From positions 1-5,299 of the forward strand of contig JABGPX010000919.1 in assembly GCA_018644745.1 (NCBI GenBank): a DNA stretch of 5,299 nucleotides, in the 5' to 3' direction. The translations under genes were made by a program, and so were the position numbers. Positions 1 to 5,099 of this stretch are shown in pieces. This stretch comes from Spirochaetales bacterium (GTDB lineage Bacteria > Spirochaetota > Spirochaetia > ARS1246). Below the pieces are notes generated by a model. That model did no database searches, was not told the origin of the DNA, and saw only the letters and a list, made by a program, of their open reading frames with translations. Position 1 is the stretch's first letter. Each line of letters begins with the position of its first letter.

Positions 1-68
1 AAAACCGCGAATGTGCGGACACTAAAACGTCTTTTAAATGGAATACGGCTCTCGCGTTTATTGCTCAT
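1..68 (-). CDS. Start of an unidentified gene, cut by the window edge
   Basis: Only the first 22 codons are inside the window, so the product cannot be named. The ATG (68-66) is preceded four bases upstream by GGGGTGAG (73-80 on the plus strand as ctcacccc), much like the site used by the small peptide gene of this operon, which supports a real start. The visible residues begin MSNKRESRIPFKRRFSVRTF: a strongly basic stretch with Arg/Lys clusters running into more hydrophobic residues. This is how many inner-membrane proteins begin (sensor kinases, cyclases, transporter permeases), but no membrane segment is reached, so this is only a guess. It lies 79 bases after the stop of the radical SAM gene on the same strand and is probably co-transcribed with it. 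A TATACT hexamer (97-102, minus strand) could be a -10 element of its own, without a convincing -35. Confidence 0.6.
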   Translation of the reverse strand, partial: MSNKRESRIPFKRRFSVRTFAV

Positions 69-147
69 TTAACTCACCCCGATTCAAGCACTTTTTAGTA
101 TACATAATATTCGGGAATGAATAATGCGTCTTGATTCTGATTCTCTC

Positions 148-1461
148 TTACAACGCAGCGCCTTTTGATCGGCCATATTCGAGTTTCAGATTTTCAGTTA
201 CCAAATAGTCCATGTAGTCTTTCTGGCAGTTGAGCCTGTCAGTATCGCCATATTTGATATACGAGCCATAGATGCAGCCGTCGCCGCAGAGCGCTACATT
301 TTCGCAGCTAGTACAACGTCTCCACAGGTCCTTTTTTACCTCGCCGCTATCCCCGGTTTCAATTGTGCCTACACAAAACTCCTCACGCCCGACAAAAGCC
401 ATACATTTATAGAGCTTCCCGACGGGATCAATGGTTATTTGTAGACCATCGAGGGTGATACCGCAAACATTCACTCCGATGCTGTCATCGGTCTTAAAGC
501 GGTTGTCAATGAGAAGCTTGCGTAGCTTAACCATTGCCTCACCGGTCCCCTCTCGAGAATAGGCACATGCCAGTTCCGCGGAAAGAGGCGCCTTCTTCCT
601 ATCCTCAGGAGTCTCCGATATAGGCTTGAAGCTCACCTTATTCAAAGTTCGATGAAGGCCAATATCTCGAAGATAAAGAATGAGACTCTCAAAACTATCT
701 ACGTTTGTGTCGTCAAAGTTGCCGCCTACGTCTACCGCTATGTGTTTTGCAGCATACCGGATGTTTTCGATAATATCATCAAAACTTCCCTCGCCGTTTT
801 TATACGGCCTTTTCGCATTGTGATGTGCTCTGTCTCCGTCGATGGTAACTTTTACGCCTTCGAGACCGAGTTTTTTTAGCTCCCGTACCAGCGATGGCTT
901 CAGCAATGCACCGTTTGTCGTGAGAGCAAACCCGAATTCAAGTCCCTTCTTCTCACAATGCTTGCGTACCGCTTTTGCGATTGACCGAATCGGAGGGATG
1001 TTCATGAGAGGTTCACCTCCGTAAAAGTAAAGGTTGATTGTTTCAACGTTGTTTTTCCCGGCTTGATCGATGATATAACTTGCACATTTCGCCGTAGTCT
1101 CTTCATTCATCCTTATGTTGCAGATTACCCCATCCTCCACACAGTATGTACATGCGAAGTTGCATGCGAATGTGGTAAGCAGGGTCACCTCAAGAGATTT
1201 TTCCGTAATCGATTTAATCTCTTTGAAGTAATCCTCGATCAGGCTCGTATCCGCGGCCGAATCAGGAACAATCATAAAGCGGTCTTGAAGCTCTTCCCGG
1301 TATGGCGCGGGGACTTCGCCTCTATACTCATCAGGATTATCGATGTATCCCTTCAACTCATCATCCACCGTTATTATGCTATGGGTAAGAGTATTAAATA
1401 AAAGATGCTGACCTTTCCGGGGATAATTCGCTACACATTTAGTATAAAGTGACCGCTTCAT
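148..1461 (-). CDS. Radical SAM/SPASM peptide maturase (RiPP-modifying enzyme)
   Basis: Cytoplasmic iron-sulfur enzyme of 437 residues, read as the maturase of the peptide encoded just upstream. Residues 1-90 include GQHLLFNTLTHSII and a run of acidic residues, resembling the N-terminal leader-recognition-like region of other maturases (inference). The radical SAM core has the cluster motif C100-x3-C104-x2-C107 (ACNFACTYC) and the GGEP motif at 148-151, the SAM-binding element. The C-terminal SPASM domain is complete: C333-x14-G348-x4-C353, then C383-x2-C386-x5-C392-x3-C396, then C412, giving seven cysteines for two auxiliary [4Fe-4S] clusters. SPASM enzymes make thioether, C-C or other crosslinks in peptides, or act on sulfatases and PQQ or mycofactocin precursors; which reaction applies here cannot be told. 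The start at 1461 is chosen because AGGAG lies five bases upstream. An in-frame extension to a GTG at 1539 would run through the intergenic hairpin and lacks a good ribosome site. The gene follows the peptide gene by 87 bases. Confidence 0.93.
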   Translation of the reverse strand: MKRSLYTKCVANYPRKGQHLLFNTLTHSIITVDDELKGYIDNPDEYRGEVPAPYREELQDRFMIVPDSAADTSLIEDYFKEIKSITEKSLEVTLLTTFACNFACTYCVEDGVICNIRMNEETTAKCASYIIDQAGKNNVETINLYFYGGEPLMNIPPIRSIAKAVRKHCEKKGLEFGFALTTNGALLKPSLVRELKKLGLEGVKVTIDGDRAHHNAKRPYKNGEGSFDDIIENIRYAAKHIAVDVGGNFDDTNVDSFESLILYLRDIGLHRTLNKVSFKPISETPEDRKKAPLSAELACAYSREGTGEAMVKLRKLLIDNRFKTDDSIGVNVCGITLDGLQITIDPVGKLYKCMAFVGREEFCVGTIETGDSGEVKKDLWRRCTSCENVALCGDGCIYGSYIKYGDTDRLNCQKDYMDYLVTENLKLEYGRSKGAAL

Positions 1462-1466
1462 AATAA

Positions 1467-1471
1467 CTCCT
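1467..1471 (-). promoter_or_regulatory. Ribosome binding site setting the maturase start
   Basis: AGGAG on the minus strand, five bases before the ATG at 1461. It decides between this ATG and the 26-codon longer in-frame reading from a GTG at 1539. It lies just beyond the U run of the upstream hairpin, so read-through transcripts would carry it exposed. Confidence 0.75.
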
Positions 1472-1477
1472 ATCGAC

Positions 1478-1515
1478 AAAAATCCGCCGCGGGGCATGAA
1501 AACCGCACCCCGCGG
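1478..1515 (-). terminator. Hairpin with short U run between peptide gene and maturase; possible leaky terminator
   Basis: On the minus-strand RNA, CCGCGGGG (1515-1508) pairs perfectly with CCCCGCGG (1494-1487) around a 13-base loop. The spacer CGGA and five U residues (1482-1478) follow. The stem is strong and GC-rich, but the U run is short and offset by four bases, so partial rather than full termination is likely. It lies between the precursor gene and the maturase gene, where RiPP operons often hold an element that gives more peptide mRNA than enzyme mRNA. A second hairpin, ACCGC/GCGGU (1516-1502) around GGGGU, uses part of the same bases and excludes the first. Function is inferred; the pairing is visible. 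Confidence 0.55.
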
Positions 1516-1548
1516 TGTTTCACCTACCATCGGGAACACGACTCCAGC

Positions 1549-1656
1549 TTATTTTTTCTTTACAAAAAGATATGCCATTCCGAGCCACCAGCAGCATGCC
1601 ATTCCCTGTACTTTTCCCGGTCGATCTGATCCTCTCTTCACTGTTTTGAGCGTCAT
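1549..1656 (-). CDS. Small RiPP precursor peptide (35 residues), candidate substrate of the SPASM enzyme
   Basis: A 35-codon reading frame with ATG at 1656 and TAA at 1551-1549. A near-perfect Shine-Dalgarno site GGAGGTGA lies four bases before the ATG, and the start falls 20 bases after the stop of the substrate-binding protein gene, so translation coupling is likely. The N-terminal half (MTLKTVKRGSDRPGKVQ) is basic and hydrophilic and would serve as leader. The C-terminal half (residues 18-35, GMACCWWLGMAYLFVKKK) holds the only two cysteines, adjacent at 21-22, two tryptophans at 23-24, Tyr29, Phe31 and a triple-Lys tail. GMA occurs twice, eight residues apart (18-20 and 26-28). These side chains (Cys, Trp, Tyr, Phe, Lys) are usual targets of SPASM peptide maturases. 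I recognise no known precursor family. Alternatives are a small membrane peptide that is not modified, or a coupling leader for the maturase. Position, ribosome site and composition make the precursor reading the best one. Confidence 0.75.
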   Translation of the reverse strand: MTLKTVKRGSDRPGKVQGMACCWWLGMAYLFVKKK

Positions 1657-1660
1657 CTGC

Positions 1661-1668
1661 TCACCTCC
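1661..1668 (-). promoter_or_regulatory. Very strong ribosome binding site of the small peptide gene
   Basis: GGAGGTGA on the minus strand, an almost full match to the anti-Shine-Dalgarno sequence, four bases before the ATG at 1656. It is the best ribosome site in the operon. This is the main argument that the 35-codon frame is translated, and translated at a high level. Confidence 0.8.
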
Positions 1669-1676
1669 AAAAAAGA

Positions 1677-3281
1677 TTATTGTGCCCGTATCTTCCAATC
1701 ACGCACCGAATACATGAGCGACTGTGGTTCTGCCATCAGTCCTTCGATTTGCGATGTAGCACCGATATAAATTCTGCGGACAAAGAGAAAGATTGACGCG
1801 GTATCATCCGCCATAATCTGATGGATACCGCGGTAGACGGTTCGTCTTTTCTCGATGTCGCTTTCGGATCTGCCTTCTTCGATTAGTCGGTCAACTTCGG
1901 TATTTCTGTATCTGGCAAGGTTCGACGCACCGATCCTGCTCGAGTGCCAGAAGAGAAAAGTAAAATTGTCGGGGTCCCCCGCGGCATTAAACTGGAGCAG
2001 CGCTGCCTGGTAGAGGCCCGGATAAATACGTTCCTGAAGGAACTCACGCGGCGCGAGATATTCCACATTTACCTGAACACCGATCTGAAATAACTGCCAC
2101 TTGATCTGTTGAGCCACCGATTCCTTAAGTCCGTCGCCTTCATCAATCAGCAGAGAAATCTCGAGCTTTTTGCCGTTATTGTCGAGAATCCCGTCATCAT
2201 CCGTATCCGCCCATCCTTCATCGGCCAGCATCTTTGCAGCCTCCGGGGGATCATATTCCGTCGATACAGATTGATTGTGCGACCACGTGCCGGGAATAAA
2301 GGGACCTGTGGTTACATCAGCACGCCCGTTGAGAGTTTCACCCACGATTCCTTCGGTATCAATCGCCATTTTCAAAGCGCTTCTGACCGCCGGATTCATG
2401 AGTAAAGGATCTTCGAAATTGAGCAGAATGGTGTAATAGAACAGATCGAGATAGCTGTAGGTAGTAAACCGTTCATCCTCATCGATAACTTTGAAATCAT
2501 CAGGATCCAGATCGGTGACAATGGAGACCCGGCCCTGCATCAGTTCCGACCAGGCTTGAGTTGAATCCTGGAGGGTGCGAAGCCGCACGGTATCGAGATA
2601 GGGTCTGCCTTCGAAATACCCCTCATACGCGGTGAGAGTGATGGCGTCATCGTCCCACGAAGAAAGCATGAAAGGACCGGTTCCGATTGGATTTATTCGA
2701 AAATCATCACCCGACATTTCGCCGTTCTCTAAAAGATGACTTGGTAAGATTTCTATTGTCAGCAGGTGAAGAAGAGGCGCGTAGGGCTGGCGAAGCTCGA
2801 TTCGAACCGCCAGGGCACCGGTTGCTTGAATAGATTTTATATTTGCATAAAGCGGGCTGACGGCGTAGCTGTCTCCTCCCCTCAGAATTTCCTCGAGAGT
2901 AAAAACCACGTCGTTGCTGTCAAATATATGGCCGTCATGGAAAGTAACACCTTCGCGAAGTATAAAATCCCACTGGGTGCCATCGCCGGAAACGATCCAC
3001 GATTCTGCCAGATCGGAGACCGGCTCGAGGCTTTCATCGATTTTAATAAGGCTGTTATACACGAGCTGAAGCGCGGTGGCGTCGACATTCCTGTCAATAA
3101 GGGGATGGAACCCCTCCAGACCACGAAGCAAGGGGATAGTCACCGCACCGCCATATTCGGATTCATCATTTTGACATGACTGTGCGACAAGCAGCGCTGC
3201 CAGGAGAAGCACCAGCGCCGCGGTACTTCTTTTTCGTTTGAGGTGACTCTTGCTCTGTTGTCGAACCTGTTTTCCGCTCAT
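1677..3281 (-). CDS. Lipoprotein substrate-binding protein of an oligopeptide/dipeptide-type ABC transporter (SBP family 5)
   Basis: Extracytoplasmic solute receptor, 534 residues, in the usual size range of DppA/OppA-type proteins. A long basic N-region (residues 1-18) and a hydrophobic stretch (about 20-33) precede A-Q-S-C36. This is an atypical lipobox, lacking Leu at -3, but Cys36 is the likely lipid anchor. Family hallmarks are DGTQWDFILREGVTFHDG (100-117) followed by DVVFTLE (124-130), NPIGTGPF (197-204), the central NPAVRSALKMAID (296-308), and DPDNFTFLFWHS (436-447). Members bind peptides, nickel or other small solutes for import; the ligand is not predictable here. No permease or ATPase gene is visible in the window. 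Being first in an operon with a peptide gene and its maturase suggests it may bind that peptide, or a related one, outside the cell (inference). Start: ATG at 3281 with AAGGA four bases upstream. A TTG at 3299 with AAGGAG eight bases upstream is a credible alternative adding six residues. Confidence 0.93.
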   Translation of the reverse strand: MSGKQVRQQSKSHLKRKRSTAALVLLLAALLVAQSCQNDESEYGGAVTIPLLRGLEGFHPLIDRNVDATALQLVYNSLIKIDESLEPVSDLAESWIVSGDGTQWDFILREGVTFHDGHIFDSNDVVFTLEEILRGGDSYAVSPLYANIKSIQATGALAVRIELRQPYAPLLHLLTIEILPSHLLENGEMSGDDFRINPIGTGPFMLSSWDDDAITLTAYEGYFEGRPYLDTVRLRTLQDSTQAWSELMQGRVSIVTDLDPDDFKVIDEDERFTTYSYLDLFYYTILLNFEDPLLMNPAVRSALKMAIDTEGIVGETLNGRADVTTGPFIPGTWSHNQSVSTEYDPPEAAKMLADEGWADTDDDGILDNNGKKLEISLLIDEGDGLKESVAQQIKWQLFQIGVQVNVEYLAPREFLQERIYPGLYQAALLQFNAAGDPDNFTFLFWHSSRIGASNLARYRNTEVDRLIEEGRSESDIEKRRTVYRGIHQIMADDTASIFLFVRRIYIGATSQIEGLMAEPQSLMYSVRDWKIRAQ

Positions 3282-3316
3282 TTTTTCCTTATTAGTCAAT
3301 CGGGATACTCCTTATA

Positions 3317-3344
3317 TTTATGGCTAAAATGGATCAGCTCGCAA
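3317..3344 (-). promoter_or_regulatory. Weak candidate promoter for the peptide operon
   Basis: On the minus strand TTGCGA (3344-3339) and CATAAA (3322-3317) stand 16 bases apart; each matches the sigma-70 consensus at four of six positions. Transcription would start near 3310, upstream of both possible starts of the substrate-binding protein. The -35 edge touches the palindrome at 3343-3361, which would place a bound regulator at the promoter. The match is modest and could be chance in an AT-rich spacer. Confidence 0.3.
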
Positions 3345-3361
3345 TCAGGATATTCCTGATT
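3343..3361. promoter_or_regulatory. Perfect palindrome in the divergent intergenic region, possible operator
   Basis: AATCAGGA, the centre TAT, then TCCTGATT: an exact 8-base inverted repeat with a 3-base centre. A stem with a 3-base loop and no U tract is a poor terminator, whereas two-fold symmetry of this size is typical of a site for a dimeric DNA-binding protein. It stands 62 bases before the ATG of the substrate-binding protein and 109 bases before that of the desaturase, so it could serve either side. GCAAT and ATTGC flank it as an extra, offset inverted repeat (3341-3345 and 3363-3367). Confidence 0.45.
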
Positions 3362-3431
3362 TATTGCCTCTTTATTACTTAGAAATATCGGCATTAGATG
3401 AGATTATGAGAGCTGAACTATGACCGGAAGC

Positions 3432-3460
3432 TTGCTAGGGGCGCGTTAATTACATATATT
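3432..3460 (+). promoter_or_regulatory. Candidate promoter of the desaturase gene, implying a leaderless mRNA
   Basis: TTGCTA (3432-3437, four of six matches to TTGACA), a 17-base spacer, then TATATT (3455-3460, five of six matches to TATAAT). Transcription would begin about 3466-3468, at most a few bases before the ATG at 3470. No Shine-Dalgarno sequence is visible before that ATG, which agrees with a leaderless message. Confidence 0.45.
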
Positions 3461-3469
3461 GTCAGCATT

Positions 3470-4474
3470 ATGAAAGATGAACGAACGGTAAGCTGGTACA
3501 GAGTGCCAATCGAACGGGATGTGCTGAGATCCCTCACAAAAAAGAGCAATTTCCGCGGCTTTCTCCAGGCCGGCGGCCATCTCGCGTTGCTGGCGGCAAC
3601 AGCCGTGGCCGCGTTTCTCTCAGTAGGCAGGCTGCCGGTGGTAATCACCGTGCTCCTCATTTTTCTCCATGGCACTTTCTATGCCTTCCTGCTCAATGGC
3701 TTTCATGAGCTATCTCACCGAACGGTCTTCAAAACACGGTTTCTCAATGAGTTTTTTTTGCGAATTTATAGCTTTCTGTCCTGGTTTAATTTTGTTTTCT
3801 TTCGTGAAAGCCATAAGCAGCACCACCTCTATACACTTCATCCGCCTGATGATCTAGAAGTGGTGCTGCCAATAAAGTTCACTCTCAAAGACTTTCTGTT
3901 ACGGGCATTTGTTAACCCGATGGGGCTGTATGAGCTGCCTCGCAATACGATCAGACACGCGCTAGGCCATATAAGCGGAGAGTGGCCTGAGAAGCTCTTT
4001 CCCGCAGAGAACGTGAAACTAAGGAAAAAACTTTCTCGTTGGTCCTGGGTCTTGCTGATCGGCCACGCACTAAACACAGGTTTTTGTATCGCCTTGGGGC
4101 TGTGGATGATACCCCTGCTGACCACTTTTGCACCTCTGTATGGAAACTGGTTTCTCTATTTATGCAACAACACTCAGCACGTCGGGCTCAAAGATAATAC
4201 GAGCGACTTCCGGCTCAGCGCTCGAACATTTGAAGCTGGTCCGCTAATAAGATTCCTGTATTGGCAGATGAATTATCACATTGAACACCACATGTACGCG
4301 GCGGTGCCCTGCTATAGACTAAGAAAGCTGCACCGGCTGATCGAAAATGAGCTTCCGCCAAGCCCGAAAGGATTGGCGGGGACATGGCGTCTGATTCTCA
4401 CCATTCTGAAGCGGCAGAAAAGTGAACCTGATTATCAGTATGATGCTTTGCTCGCCGAGGGAGTCCAAGGTTAA
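3470..4474 (+). CDS. Membrane-bound di-iron fatty acid desaturase
   Basis: Integral membrane oxygenase of 334 residues in the FA_desaturase family, expected to introduce a double bond into an acyl chain or a related lipid, using O2 and electrons from a ferredoxin or cytochrome partner not seen here. All three histidine boxes are present: HELSH (79-83), HKQHH (115-119) and HIEHH (270-274). They bind the two irons on the cytoplasmic face. An extra NTQH (234-237) lies before box 3, as is common in the family. Hydrophobic stretches at about 35-52, 55-76, 95-112 and 191-233 form the membrane hairpins. Length and box spacing look intact. Substrate and double-bond position cannot be read; related proteins are sometimes annotated as dihydrorhizobitoxine desaturases, but nothing here supports that role. 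The ATG has no visible ribosome site. A LuxR-type regulator follows after 9 bases, so the two are likely co-transcribed. Confidence 0.9.
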   Translation: MKDERTVSWYRVPIERDVLRSLTKKSNFRGFLQAGGHLALLAATAVAAFLSVGRLPVVITVLLIFLHGTFYAFLLNGFHELSHRTVFKTRFLNEFFLRIYSFLSWFNFVFFRESHKQHHLYTLHPPDDLEVVLPIKFTLKDFLLRAFVNPMGLYELPRNTIRHALGHISGEWPEKLFPAENVKLRKKLSRWSWVLLIGHALNTGFCIALGLWMIPLLTTFAPLYGNWFLYLCNNTQHVGLKDNTSDFRLSARTFEAGPLIRFLYWQMNYHIEHHMYAAVPCYRLRKLHRLIENELPPSPKGLAGTWRLILTILKRQKSEPDYQYDALLAEGVQG

Positions 4475-4483
4475 AGCTTTATC

Positions 4484-5014
4484 ATGTACCGCATCGCGGT
4501 AATAGATAATAATCGGGAATTATACAATCGCCTTCAGAAAGAAGCCGACCGGCGCATGCCGGGTTTGCTTGCTTTTGAGGGGCCGTTCACGGAAACAGAA
4601 ACCACTGCAGACGCTGTAGTGTCTGTAGATAATGATGAATATGAGGTATCCCAGGTAACCTTGCGGGTGCCAAAAGAATCACCTGCCAATGACGATACTT
4701 CTGAAACAATATTAAAGCTCGATGGCACCCGGCCGATCAGAATTCTTGCGGCACTTCTAGCTTCGCTGCTGGATTTCGATGTGAAAGACCTGCTGATTAA
4801 AACACCATCCAAAGGCAGGGAATTGACCGCTCGCGAGTCAGATGTTCTCAATTTTATCGCTGCAGGATATACAAATAAAGAAATCGCAGGCTTCCTTGGA
4901 ATCACGGAGAGAACAATCAAGTTTCATGTGTCGGAAATACTCGCAAAACTCAATGTAAGCGGCAGAACAGAGGCGGTTGTGGAAGCCGCAAAAATGGGAA
5001 TAATTACTCTCTAA
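4484..5014 (+). CDS. LuxR/NarL-type transcription regulator with a non-canonical N-terminal domain
   Basis: DNA-binding regulator of 176 residues. The C-terminal part (about 112-170) is a clear GerE/LuxR helix-turn-helix: LTARESDVLNFIAAGYTNKE followed by IAGFLGI, TIKFHVSEILAKLNV and a closing RTEAV. The N-terminal ~100 residues begin MYRIAVIDNNRELYNRL, like the first strand and helix of a response-regulator receiver, with a single Asp8 where an acidic pair is usual. The segment is shorter than a normal receiver (about 120 residues), and I see no convincing phosphorylated Asp or conserved Lys. It may be a pseudo-receiver or an unrelated ligand or partner domain. The start lies 9 bases after the desaturase stop with only a distant AAGG (4467-4470), so translation probably depends on coupling to the desaturase. 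Its targets may include its own operon (inference). Confidence 0.85.
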   Translation: MYRIAVIDNNRELYNRLQKEADRRMPGLLAFEGPFTETETTADAVVSVDNDEYEVSQVTLRVPKESPANDDTSETILKLDGTRPIRILAALLASLLDFDVKDLLIKTPSKGRELTARESDVLNFIAAGYTNKEIAGFLGITERTIKFHVSEILAKLNVSGRTEAVVEAAKMGIITL

Positions 5015-5027
5015 TTCGAGGCGAAAC

Positions 5028-5043
5028 CTGTACGATGGTACAG
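5028..5043. promoter_or_regulatory. Inverted repeat upstream of the protease gene, possible operator
   Basis: CTGTAC-GATG-GTACAG is a perfect 6-base inverted repeat with a 4-base centre, 14 bases after the regulator stop and 56 bases before the protease ATG. No U run follows, so it is a poor terminator. It also fits the pattern CTGT-N8-ACAG used by LexA in enterobacteria, but LexA sites differ widely between phyla, so that reading is weak. A further GTAC lies at 5066-5069. Confidence 0.35.
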
Positions 5044-5099
5044 TATCCGGAATAGGGAAATGACCGTACTTTAGATGCAACGTAGTAAAAGGAGCATCT

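Noticed and set aside
58..105. 15-residue frame on the minus strand after the maturase, as a possible second precursor
   Set aside because: No ribosome site before its ATG. It overlaps the ribosome site and start of the next gene and has no core-like composition.
131..144. TGATTC tandem duplication after the maturase stop
   Set aside because: Only two 6-base copies; too short to mean more than chance.
1063..1401. Plus-strand frame of 112 residues inside the maturase gene
   Set aside because: It is the antisense shadow of a clearly coding SPASM enzyme and shows no domain or ribosome site.
1462..1539. Upstream in-frame extension of the radical SAM gene to a GTG at 1539
   Set aside because: It would translate through the GC-rich hairpin, lacks a ribosome site and adds low-information residues, while AGGAG stands at the ideal distance before the ATG at 1461.
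2766..3179. Plus-strand frame of 137 residues inside the substrate-binding protein gene
   Set aside because: Antisense shadow of conserved SBP family 5 motifs; no recognisable domain.
3420..3449. 9-residue frame (MTGSLLGAR) before the desaturase, as a leader peptide
   Set aside because: No ribosome site; it overlaps the candidate promoter and is short enough to be chance.
3838..4133. Minus-strand frames inside the desaturase gene
   Set aside because: Shadows of the coding strand, which has all three histidine boxes in frame.
4534..4920. Minus-strand frame of 128 residues inside the LuxR-type regulator gene
   Set aside because: Ser-rich antisense shadow of a gene whose helix-turn-helix is unmistakable.
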